Below are positions 42,624 through 50,285 of a stretch of 64,000 nucleotides of DNA, one piece after another. The stretch comes from Caldilineaceae bacterium. Lineage in GTDB: Bacteria; Chloroflexota; Anaerolineae; Caldilineales; Caldilineaceae. A program made the translations under genes and the position numbers. Positions within the stretch are counted from its first letter, which is position 1; the number at the start of each line of letters is the position of its first letter. Below the pieces are notes generated by a model that was not told where the DNA came from, did no database searches, and was given only the letters and a program-made list of their open reading frames with translations. The stretch covers positions 62,001-126,000 of the forward strand of contig JAHBVF010000003.1 of NCBI GenBank assembly GCA_019637685.1. Direction: 5' to 3'.

Positions 42624-45356
42624 CTATTCTACCACAATCGAAGTGACTTCCGTGCGTTGTGTCGCCCCTCCAACGCGTTGCTCGCCTTCCAGCCAGAAGC
42701 GATGGGGGCCTGGGGTTAGCTGCCACCAATTTTCGATGGCGTCGCTGTTCTCTGCCTGGGCGATCACCTCCCCATCCACCAGCAGACGCAGGCTGTACCA
42801 GACGCCGCCGTTGGCATAGCCCCGCACGGCCAGGCGCTGACGTTCCAGCGGCACGCCGGGATGGAGGGCGTAGGCGGAGTTGGGCGTCGGCGAGGAGAGG
42901 GACAGCGAGGGCTGAACAGTGGATGGTGAATTGTGAACGGAGAGAGTCGAGTCCCCATTCCCCACTCCCCACGCCCCGATCTCCAATCTCGGAATTCCCT
43001 GGGATTTCATCCAGTCGGCGTATTCGGGGCCGAGATTCCAGTAGATGCGTTCGCTGATGCGGGCGGCGGGGGTGTCCGCGTTGGCTGGCTGGTTGGTGGC
43101 CCGGTCGATAGAAACACGGACAAACTGGTCGTCGGGCCGGGTTGGCTCTGTGCCCGCAATAAAATATTCGTGGCGCAGACGGGGACATTCCCGCGTGGGC
43201 AGCAGACCGCTGGGCGCACAGATTGTGACATCTTTGATTCGGGCCGGGCGACTGAACGCGGGCGGCGGTGTGGGATGCGCGGCCAGCATCACATCCCGCC
43301 AAATGGGGCCTGCGCCGTCGATGCCGGTAACGCCCACCATCGGCTTGTTGTCCGCATTGCCCACCCAGACCCCCACCAGCCGGGTGCTGGAAAAGCCGAC
43401 TGTCCAGTTGTCCCGCCAGTCGGTGGTCGTGCCCGTCTTGGCCGCGGCGGGGAAGGGCAATTCCACCACCGATCCTTCGCCAAAAGCAGGCAGCCGCGCA
43501 ATGGGGTCGGAGAGGATGTCGGTGATGAGGAAGGCGGTTTGGGGAGAGATGACGGGGGATTGGGGACTGGGGATCGGGGATCGGGGATCGGGTGCTTCCA
43601 TGTCCCCAGTCCCCAGTTTCTGATCCCCAATCTCCAATATCCCTTTTGTCTCCAATCGCTCCCCACCGCGCGGGAATATCCCGTATGCGGCAGTCAAATC
43701 CAACAACGACACCTCCCCACCGCCGAGGGTGAGGGCCAGGCCGTATTGGCCCGTGAAGCTGCCGATGCCTGCGGCGCTGGCAATGCGCTGCAAAGTGGGA
43801 ACGCCGATGTACTGCAAAACCGCGACCGCGGGAATGTTGTAGCTGTTAGCCAGGGCCTCGCGCACAGTCACCGGGCCGTGATAGCGCAGGTCGTAGTTCT
43901 CTGGCCGATACGCGCCGGCATCGCCAAAGGAATTGCTGGCGGCCATTTCCTCGCCCCGCCCGCCAGGAAAGGCCGTGGGCAAATCAGCCAAAATCGAAGC
44001 GGCGGTCAGGGGTTCGACCCCGGCCTGGCGGCTCCATTCCGGGTCGAGAGCGGCCGCGTAGGTCAGGGGTTTGATGGCGCTGCCGGGCTGGCGCTGGGAG
44101 AGAACCGCGTTGACATTGCCCTGAATCGACTCATCAAAATAGTTCGGGCTGCCCACCATTGCCAGAATCTCGCCGCTGGCTGCATCCAGCACCACGGCCG
44201 CGCCGTTGCGGGCCACTTCCTCGCCCGGATCACAGACCACCTGCCCCGTCGCTCCTTTTTTCTGGCCCTGGCCGCGGCAATTCAACTGGTCCAAGCGCCG
44301 GCGCACCGCGGCCGCGGCCTGGCGCTGCAAGCCCAAATCCAGCGTTGTACGCACCGCCAGCCCGCCGTCGCGCAGGCGATCCACGCCCACGGCACGCACC
44401 AACTGGTCCTGTATGTACATCACAAAATGGGGAGCTTCGATGGCGAACAGCCGGGAGCGATAGCGCAAAGGTTCCGCGGCGATCTGGTCGGACTCGGCCT
44501 GGGTGATAAAACGCGCATCAGTCATCAGCCGCAGCACAGTCAATTGGCGATTTTTGGCCGATTCCGGGTCCACAAAGGGATCGTAGCCTGTGGGGTATTG
44601 AATCAGCCCGGCCAGCAGAGCGCATTCCGCCCGGCTGAGTTGGGCCGCGGGCTTGGCAAAGAAATTCTGGGCCGCGGCCTCCAGGCCAAAGGCGAAGTGG
44701 CCGTAGTAGGTCTGGTTGAGATAGAGACGCAGCAACTGGGCTTTGCTATAGCGCTGCTCCAATTGAAGAGCCAGCACCGCCTCGCGCAGCTTGCGGTCAT
44801 AGCTCTGCACATAGCGCTCCTCCGGCTCCATCAGAAGGGAGCGGGCCAACTGTTGCGTCAGGGTGCTGGCTCCGCTGACAATCGCACCGTCCGCCTGCCA
44901 ATTCTGCCAGAGCGCGCGGGCAATCGCGATGGGGTCCACGCCGGGATGCCAGAAAAAGCGACTGTCCTCCGTGGCCAGAGTAGCCTGCACACAGGCGTCG
45001 GGGATGCCCGCGAGGCCGTAGCGGCTGTCGGGCGCGGCATCCGCGGCCAGATCGATCTGCTTGCCCGCGTTGGGGTCCAGCACTTCGTAGAGCAAACGCC
45101 CGTTGCGGTCCAGAATGCGGGTGGTGGGGCGCACCAGCCGGGATTCCAGATCGTCCACAGAGGGCAGATCGGCCAGAATCGTCAGGCGCAGGGCCAGCCA
45201 GCCGCCCAACAGCAGAAGCGGAATCAGGGCAAGCCAAAACCTGCCAGGTTTTCTGAAACCTGGCAGGTTTTGGGCGGATCGGGAGCGGGTCGTCGGTGTT
45301 GCGTTCATCATCCGTATAGACGCTGTGGGGTGGACAGAAGTTCCAATCTTTGACAT
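42624..45356 (-). CDS. pbpC: Bifunctional penicillin-binding protein, PBP1C type
   Basis: 910 aa. The start is uncertain: ATG 45356 or the ATG pair at 45311/45308. One membrane anchor (about 40-60) precedes a glycosyltransferase-51 domain with [14 protein letters not shown] (Glu about 130) and [11 protein letters not shown]. The transpeptidase has the SxxK motif in [10 protein letters not shown] (about 425), SYN and KTGTT (about 640). The C-terminus is a PBP1C-type beta domain. It builds and cross-links peptidoglycan. Three stretches are encoded by dispersed repeats: [13 protein letters not shown] near 30-42, [12 protein letters not shown] at about 580-605, and [16 protein letters not shown] at about 800-820. 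Confidence 0.9.
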   Translation of the reverse strand: MSKIGTSVHPTASIRMMNATPTTRSRSAQNLPGFRKPGRFWLALIPLLLLGGWLALRLTILADLPSVDDLESRLVRPTTRILDRNGRLLYEVLDPNAGKQIDLAADAAPDSRYGLAGIPDACVQATLATEDSRFFWHPGVDPIAIARALWQNWQADGAIVSGASTLTQQLARSLLMEPEERYVQSYDRKLREAVLALQLEQRYSKAQLLRLYLNQTYYGHFAFGLEAAAQNFFAKPAAQLSRAECALLAGLIQYPTGYDPFVDPESAKNRQLTVLRLMTDARFITQAESDQIAAEPLRYRSRLFAIEAPHFVMYIQDQLVRAVGVDRLRDGGLAVRTTLDLGLQRQAAAAVRRRLDQLNCRGQGQKKGATGQVVCDPGEEVARNGAAVVLDAASGEILAMVGSPNYFDESIQGNVNAVLSQRQPGSAIKPLTYAAALDPEWSRQAGVEPLTAASILADLPTAFPGGRGEEMAASNSFGDAGAYRPENYDLRYHGPVTVREALANSYNIPAVAVLQYIGVPTLQRIASAAGIGSFTGQYGLALTLGGGEVSLLDLTAAYGIFPRGGERLETKGILEIGDQKLGTGDMEAPDPRSPIPSPQSPVISPQTAFLITDILSDPIARLPAFGEGSVVELPFPAAAKTGTTTDWRDNWTVGFSSTRLVGVWVGNADNKPMVGVTGIDGAGPIWRDVMLAAHPTPPPAFSRPARIKDVTICAPSGLLPTRECPRLRHEYFIAGTEPTRPDDQFVRVSIDRATNQPANADTPAARISERIYWNLGPEYADWMKSQGIPRLEIGAWGVGNGDSTLSVHNSPSTVQPSLSLSSPTPNSAYALHPGVPLERQRLAVRGYANGGVWYSLRLLVDGEVIAQAENSDAIENWWQLTPGPHRFWLEGEQRVGGATQRTEVTSIVVE
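42900..42975. repeat. Stutter repeat in frame near the C-terminus of the PBP1C gene
   Basis: GAACAGTGGATGGTGAATTGTGAAC runs into CCCCATTCCCCACTCCCC, the same pair of flavours as inside mutS. Translation keeps the PBP frame and adds a Ser/Thr-rich spacer before the last domain. Confidence 0.75.
43545..43645. repeat. Stutter hairpin in frame within the PBP1C transpeptidase
   Basis: GGATTGGGGACTGGGGATC with repeated GGGGATC units is followed by TCCCCAGTCCCCAGT and ATCCCCAATC, so the two halves are complementary. On the minus strand it encodes an insertion rich in Pro, Ser and Gln (PSPQSPV) between GILEI and [14 protein letters not shown], both normal for the family. Confidence 0.8.
45236..45271. 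repeat. Perfect inverted repeat AAAACCTGCCAGGTTT in the PBP1C gene
   Basis: AAAACCTGCCAGGTTT (45236-45251), TCTG, then the exact complement (45256-45271). The hairpin is read in frame as [12 protein letters not shown] immediately before the membrane anchor. It differs in sequence from the other repeats here. Confidence 0.85.
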
Positions 45357-45377
45357 TCCCTATACCTGCTCTATACT
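45350..45377 (+). promoter_or_regulatory. Promoter of mutS
   Basis: TTGACA (45350-45355) and TATACT (45372-45377), 16 bases apart, a near-consensus sigma-70 promoter. AAGGAG at 45385-45390 precedes ATG 45399, so the leader is only about 15 bases. The promoter overlaps the most upstream possible start of the divergent PBP gene. Confidence 0.8.
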
Positions 45378-45398
45378 CCTCCACAAGGAGAATCCGCC

Positions 45399-48224
45399 AT
45401 GGCCGATACCGCGCCGATGTTACAACAATACCGCAAACTAAAAAGCCGCCACCCCGACGCGATTTTGCTCTTTCGTCTGGGCGATTTTTATGAGATGTTC
45501 GACGACGACGCACGGCTCATCTCCAAACAGTTGGGGCTGGTGCTGACCGGGCGGCGCTTTTCCAAAAGCGTCAAAATGGCTATGTGCGGCGTCCCTTTCC
45601 GCCAGTTGACCCCGTATGTGGCGAAACTCCTGGCCCTGGGCCACAAAGTGGCGGTGGCCGACCAGATGGAGACGCCCCGCCAGGCCAAGAAGCTGATCAA
45701 ACGGGAGATTGTGCGGGTCATCACCCCCGGCACTGTCGTGGAGGAATCTCTGCTGGCCGACACCGCCCAGAACTATCTGGCCGCGCTGGCGCCGGGCCGA
45801 CAACGGGCAGACCGCGCAGGGGCAGGCAGTGAAGGGGCGGCGAGCTGGGGGCTGGCCGCGGTGGACCTCTCCACCGGCGATTTTGTCACCGCCCAATTCG
45901 ACGGCCCGGAAGCCTGGGCGCAAGCCCTGGAAGAACTGGCCGTCCTCCAGCCCAGCGAACTGCTCCTGCCCGCGGCTCTGGCCGGGGACGAAAGCTGGCA
46001 GGCCAATTTGCAGGGGGTGCGTCCGGCCCGCATTTCGCCGGTGGAAGAGGCGGCCTTTGAACCCGCCGCGGCCCAAAGCCGACTGCTGGCCCATTTGGGC
46101 GTGCAGAATTTGGAACCCTTCGGCTGCGCGGGACTCACTCTGGCGACGGCTGCGGCGGGCGCTGTGCTGCACTATCTACAGAAAAATCAGCTTGCCGATC
46201 TGGCCCACCTGCGGGATTTGGAGACCTATCACCCGGAGTCCAGCGTCGGGTTGGACAGCATCACCCGGCGCAATCTGGAACTGATCGCCACCCTGCGCGA
46301 CGGGCGGATGCAGGGCAGTCTCTTCGATGTGCTCAACCGCACGGCCACGCCCATGGGCGCACGCCTGCTGCGCCGCTGGATTCAGCAGCCCCTCCTCGAC
46401 CTGCCCCGCATCACCGAACGGCTGGACGCTGTGGAGGAGCTGACCGGCCAGTTGTCAGTCAACAGTGAACAGTCATCGGTGCAGCGCCCCCAGCCCCCAG
46501 TCCCCAGTCCCCAATCCCCAGCCCCCGCCTTCTTCCGCGCCGACCTGCGCGCCCTTCTCTCCGGCCTGCACGACGTGGAACGGGTAGTGGGCCGGGTGGG
46601 GATGGGCACGGCCAACGCGCGGGATTTGTCCAGCCTGCGCCGGACGTTGCAGCGGATACCCCGCATCAAAAAAATGCTGGCCAACGCGGAGAGTGCCCGG
46701 CTGGTCGCTCTGCGCGGGGAGTTGGGTGAACTGGACGATCTGGCAGATGTGGTGACGCTCATCGCCGCCGCGCTGGTGGACGAGCCGCCCCTGCTCCTGC
46801 GCGACGGCGGGCTGATCCGGGCGGGCTATCACCCGGAACTCAACAATCTGCGCGAGGCAGCGGCCGCGGGCCGGGCGTGGCTGACAGAATACGAAGCCCA
46901 GCAGCGGGAGCGCACGGGCATCGCTACCCTGCGCGTACGCTACAATCAGGTCTTCGGCTTCTTTGTGGAAGTGCCCCGCAGCAAATCCGGGCAGGTCCCG
47001 GATGAATACGAACGCAAGGCCACAATCAGCCACGCCGAGCGTTTCATCACCCCGGACCTGCGGGCGCGGGAGGCCGAGATTCTCTCCACCGAAGAGCGGG
47101 CCAACGAATTGGAGTACGACCTTTTTGTGGAACTGCGCCAGGCCGTGGCCGCACAGAGCGATCGGCTGCGGCGGGCCGCGCGCATTCTGGCCGAGGTGGA
47201 TGTGCTGGCCGGGCTGGCCGAAACCGCGGTCCAGCAGAACTACGCCCGACCGGTTGTAGACGAAAGCGACACCATTCACATCGAAGAGGGGCGTCATCCG
47301 GTGGTGGAGCGCCTGCTTCCCGAAGGCAGCCGTTTCGTCGCCAACGACATCCGGCTGGACGGGACCGCGCGACGGTTGCTGATTGTCACCGGGCCAAATA
47401 TGAGCGGCAAATCCGTGCTCAGCCGCCAGGCAGCGCTGACTGTGCTGATGGCCCAGATGGGCAGTTTTGTCCCGGCCCGCTCGGCCCACATTGGCCTGGT
47501 GGATCGGATTTTTGTGCGGGCGGGGGCCAGCGACGACATCACCCAGGGGCGCTCGACCTTTCTGGTGGAGATGAGCGAGACCGCGTATATTTTGCGCCAC
47601 GCCACCGCCCGCAGTCTGGTGGTGCTGGACGAAGTGGGCCGGGGCACATCCACCTATGACGGGATGGCCCTGGCCTGGGCCGTGGGCGAGGAGTTGCACA
47701 GCCGCATCGCGGCCCGCACCCTTTTTGCCACCCATTTCCACGAACTGACCGGGCTGGCCGAGGAGTTGGAAGGCGCGCAGAATGTGAGTCTGGCGGTGGT
47801 GGAGCAGGGCCACGAAGTTGTCTTTCTCTACCGGCTGGTGGACGAGGGCGCGGATCGCAGCTATGGCGTGCAGGTGGCCCGGCTGGCCGGTGTGCCGGAA
47901 CACGTGGTTCAGCGGGCGCGGGAATTGATGGAGCGCATGGCGGGCGCGGGCGAATCACCGGCCCAGGCGTTGACAGCCCAGGCGTCGACACCCCAGACAT
48001 CGACAGACGGGGAAGAGCCGTCTCTGCCCGCAGCCGTTGGGATGGCCCTGCGCGAAGTAAGCCCGGCCTATCGGACCGGTGACGGGCTGCTGGCTCCGGT
48101 GGACGATGAACTGGTCTGGGCGGTGGTGCGGGAGCTTTTCCGCCAGGACGTGGCGAACCTGACGCCGGTGCGGGCGCTGGTGCTGGTCAACGAATGGCAG
48201 CAGCGGCTGCGGGGGGAGGGGTGA
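45399..48224 (+). CDS. mutS: DNA mismatch recognition protein MutS
   Basis: 941 aa. Mismatch-binding N-terminus with LGDFYEMF, where the Phe and Glu contact the mispair (about 32). ATPase features: GPNMSGKS (Walker A, about 665), TFLVEMSETAYILRHAT, DEVGRGTSTYDGMAL (Walker B) and ATHFHELT. It binds mismatches and recruits MutL. A stretch of about 26 residues at about 352-377, rich in Pro, Gln and Ser, is inserted between RLDAVEEL and the DVERVVGRV helix and is encoded by repeat DNA (46452-46530). A Thr/Ser-rich stretch (about 860-875, ALTAQASTPQTS) also looks like extra linker. One base separates its stop from the mutL ATG. Confidence 0.95.
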   Translation: MADTAPMLQQYRKLKSRHPDAILLFRLGDFYEMFDDDARLISKQLGLVLTGRRFSKSVKMAMCGVPFRQLTPYVAKLLALGHKVAVADQMETPRQAKKLIKREIVRVITPGTVVEESLLADTAQNYLAALAPGRQRADRAGAGSEGAASWGLAAVDLSTGDFVTAQFDGPEAWAQALEELAVLQPSELLLPAALAGDESWQANLQGVRPARISPVEEAAFEPAAAQSRLLAHLGVQNLEPFGCAGLTLATAAAGAVLHYLQKNQLADLAHLRDLETYHPESSVGLDSITRRNLELIATLRDGRMQGSLFDVLNRTATPMGARLLRRWIQQPLLDLPRITERLDAVEELTGQLSVNSEQSSVQRPQPPVPSPQSPAPAFFRADLRALLSGLHDVERVVGRVGMGTANARDLSSLRRTLQRIPRIKKMLANAESARLVALRGELGELDDLADVVTLIAAALVDEPPLLLRDGGLIRAGYHPELNNLREAAAAGRAWLTEYEAQQRERTGIATLRVRYNQVFGFFVEVPRSKSGQVPDEYERKATISHAERFITPDLRAREAEILSTEERANELEYDLFVELRQAVAAQSDRLRRAARILAEVDVLAGLAETAVQQNYARPVVDESDTIHIEEGRHPVVERLLPEGSRFVANDIRLDGTARRLLIVTGPNMSGKSVLSRQAALTVLMAQMGSFVPARSAHIGLVDRIFVRAGASDDITQGRSTFLVEMSETAYILRHATARSLVVLDEVGRGTSTYDGMALAWAVGEELHSRIAARTLFATHFHELTGLAEELEGAQNVSLAVVEQGHEVVFLYRLVDEGADRSYGVQVARLAGVPEHVVQRARELMERMAGAGESPAQALTAQASTPQTSTDGEEPSLPAAVGMALREVSPAYRTGDGLLAPVDDELVWAVVRELFRQDVANLTPVRALVLVNEWQQRLRGEG
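46452..46530 (+). repeat. Stutter repeat in frame inside mutS
   Basis: TGTCAGTCAACAGTGAACAGTCATCGGTG is split here as CAACAGTGAACAGTCATCGG and is followed by CCCCAGTCCCCAGTCCCCAA units. The insert length keeps the frame. The first half is the flavour of 2424-2488 and the second that of 43545-43645. Confidence 0.85.
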
Positions 48225-48225
48225 G

Positions 48226-49872
48226 ATGACAGACCCTGCGCGGATTTGGGTGCTGCCTGCCCCCATCGCCGACCGCATCGCGGCCGGGGAAGTGGTGGAT
48301 CGCCCGGCGTCGGTGGTGAAGGAGTTGGTGGAAAACAGCCTGGACGCGGGCGCGACGGCCATCAGTGTGGAGATTCGCAACGGCGGCCTGTCGCTGATCC
48401 GGGTCTCCGACGACGGCAGCGGGATGGGTGCGGACGACGCGGCCCTGGCCGTGCAACGCTTCAGCACCAGCAAAATCCACAGCCTGGCCGATTTGGACGC
48501 CATCACAACGCTGGGCTTTCGGGGCGAGGCCCTGGCGTCGATGGCCGCGGTGGCCCGGCTGGAGATTTTGACCCGCAGCCGGGATGTGTTGGAAGGCGTG
48601 CGGGTGTTGGCCGCGGATGGACAGGTGGAAAGCCAGCCCGCGGCCAGCCCAGCCGGGTGCAGCGTGGCAGTGACAGACCTTTTCTACAACACCCCGGCCC
48701 GGCGCAAATTCCTCAAATCCCCCCTGCGCGAGAGCCAACTGGTGCGGGATGCCGTGGCCCGCTACGCCCTGGCCCGGCCCGGCGTGGCTTTTCGCCTGCT
48801 GGTCAACGGCAAGGAAAGTTTCGTGGCACCGCCCGCTTCGCCCCTGGAACGCATTGCCGTGGCCCTGGGACGGGAAGCAGCCCAGGAGATGATCGACGTC
48901 AAATGGGAGGCAGCGGATTTGCGGGTCGAAGGTTTTATCAGCGCGCCGACAATCGGGCGGCAGAATCGCCAGGGCCAATTCTTTTTCGTCAACGGGCGGC
49001 CCGTGCGCTCCGGGCTGCTGGCGGTGATGCTGGAACGTCCCTACGCAGGGCGGCTGCCTTTGGAGCGGAGACCCCTGGGCGTGCTGCACATCCGCGTCGA
49101 TCCCCATCTGGTGGATGTGAACGTCCACCCGCGCAAGGACGAAATCCGTCTGAGCCAGGAGCGTTCGGTCTACGGCGCGGTGAGTCGGGCGGTGGAGGAG
49201 GCCCTGGCCCCCTTTCCCCAAACCGTGCAGGACACGACGGGGATTGCCTGGCCTTTCGCCGAAAATGGCGGAGCACTTGCCGGCCTGCGGGAGATGCCGG
49301 AGGGCTATGCCGCGGGCGGGCTGGAACCCCTGGGCCAGTTGGAGAACGCCTATATTGTGGCCCGCAGCCACGACGGGCTGGTGGTGGTGGATCAGCATGC
49401 AGCCCACGAGCAGGTGATCTTCGAAGGGCTGCTGGCCGGGGGAGAAAACCAGACGCTGACGCCGACAGTACAGGTGGCGCTGACCCTGCGCGAGGCCGAT
49501 TTACTGGAACCCTTTCTGCCCGCACTGGGCGAATTGGGGCTGGAGGTGGAGCCGTTTGGCGGCAACACTTTTCTGGTGCGCGGTCTGCCCGCGGCGGTGA
49601 GGCGCATCGATCCCCGCTATCTGCTGGACGCGCTGTTGGGTGAGCTGCCCGGCTGTCGTACGCTGTCGCCGGAAGAGGTGCGGGAGAAATTGGCAGCCAA
49701 GACGGCCTGCACCGCGGCCATGAAAGCCGGCGATATTCTGAGCGAGGCGGAGATGCGGGGACTGCTGACTGCGTTCCAGGCGGCCTGGTCGCCCGCCACC
49801 TGTCCCCACGGACGGCCCGCGTTTGTGCTGCTGACAACGGACGAGTTGGAGCGGCGCTTTATGCGGCGGTAG
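48226..49872 (+). CDS. mutL: DNA mismatch repair protein MutL, endonuclease type
   Basis: 548 aa. A GHKL ATPase N-terminus with ENSLDAGAT, DDGSGMGADD and GFRGEALASM. The C-terminus has the metal-binding endonuclease motif VDQHAAHEQVIFE (DQHA-x2-E-x4-E, about 388-399), plus ACTAAMKAG and CPHGRPAF. Nicking MutL proteins replace MutH, and this fits a bacterium without Dam/MutH. ATG 48226 follows the mutS stop by one base, so the two are coexpressed. The 412 bases to the next gene hold a poly-T tract, the mrp promoter and a hairpin, with no gene. Confidence 0.95.
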   Translation: MTDPARIWVLPAPIADRIAAGEVVDRPASVVKELVENSLDAGATAISVEIRNGGLSLIRVSDDGSGMGADDAALAVQRFSTSKIHSLADLDAITTLGFRGEALASMAAVARLEILTRSRDVLEGVRVLAADGQVESQPAASPAGCSVAVTDLFYNTPARRKFLKSPLRESQLVRDAVARYALARPGVAFRLLVNGKESFVAPPASPLERIAVALGREAAQEMIDVKWEAADLRVEGFISAPTIGRQNRQGQFFFVNGRPVRSGLLAVMLERPYAGRLPLERRPLGVLHIRVDPHLVDVNVHPRKDEIRLSQERSVYGAVSRAVEEALAPFPQTVQDTTGIAWPFAENGGALAGLREMPEGYAAGGLEPLGQLENAYIVARSHDGLVVVDQHAAHEQVIFEGLLAGGENQTLTPTVQVALTLREADLLEPFLPALGELGLEVEPFGGNTFLVRGLPAAVRRIDPRYLLDALLGELPGCRTLSPEEVREKLAAKTACTAAMKAGDILSEAEMRGLLTAFQAAWSPATCPHGRPAFVLLTTDELERRFMRR

Positions 49873-50091
49873 CAGGGATACCAGAAATGGAGATCGCGAC
49901 AGCCGCTCGGTTGCCCACAAGTGAACCGCATACCTTCCCCCATTGTGATAGCCTGCTTTTGCCGGAGATCAGGAGCCGGGGACAATTTCTCGGCATATCG
50001 AAGGAAGCCATAGCGGGAAAAAGGGAGTATCCCGTGCAGACTCGCCGTCTGTGCCATTTTTTTTTGCCGCGGCCAGGGATCGGCCTGAAAT

Positions 50092-50119
50092 TTGATAAAT
50101 CTTCACTATAGACTATACT
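50092..50119 (+). promoter_or_regulatory. Promoter of the mrp operon
   Basis: TTGATA (50092-50097) and TATACT (50114-50119) with a 16-base spacer. It is placed about 170 bases before the first mrp gene, in the gap after mutL. Confidence 0.7.
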
Positions 50120-50151
50120 TTTGAGGCGTTACTAACCTGAAAATAGCCACT

Positions 50152-50208
50152 GATGAATACAGATAAACACGGATGGGACGAATGCCCAGACATACATCTG
50201 TGTTCATC
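50152..50208. repeat. Inverted repeat in the mrp leader (GATGAATACAGAT)
   Basis: GATGAATACAGAT (50152-50164) pairs at 12 of 13 positions with ATCTGTGTTCATC (50196-50208). It lies in the untranslated leader downstream of the promoter. Units AACACGGATG and CATCTGTGTTCATC are stutter-type, like the other intergenic repeats. Confidence 0.75.
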
Positions 50209-50285
50209 CGGGCAATCTGTGGATACCTTTCATTGCTGGTCATGTCCACAACGGTCATAGACACTAACTCGACATCAATCGTTGT

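Noticed and set aside
42933-45353. An 806-codon plus-strand open frame
   Set aside because: Antisense to the PBP1C gene, whose catalytic motifs are all present on the other strand.
49873-50285. A small gene between mutL and mrpA
   Set aside because: No frame here has both a ribosome site and plausible protein sequence. The stretch is explained by a poly-T tract, a promoter and a hairpin.
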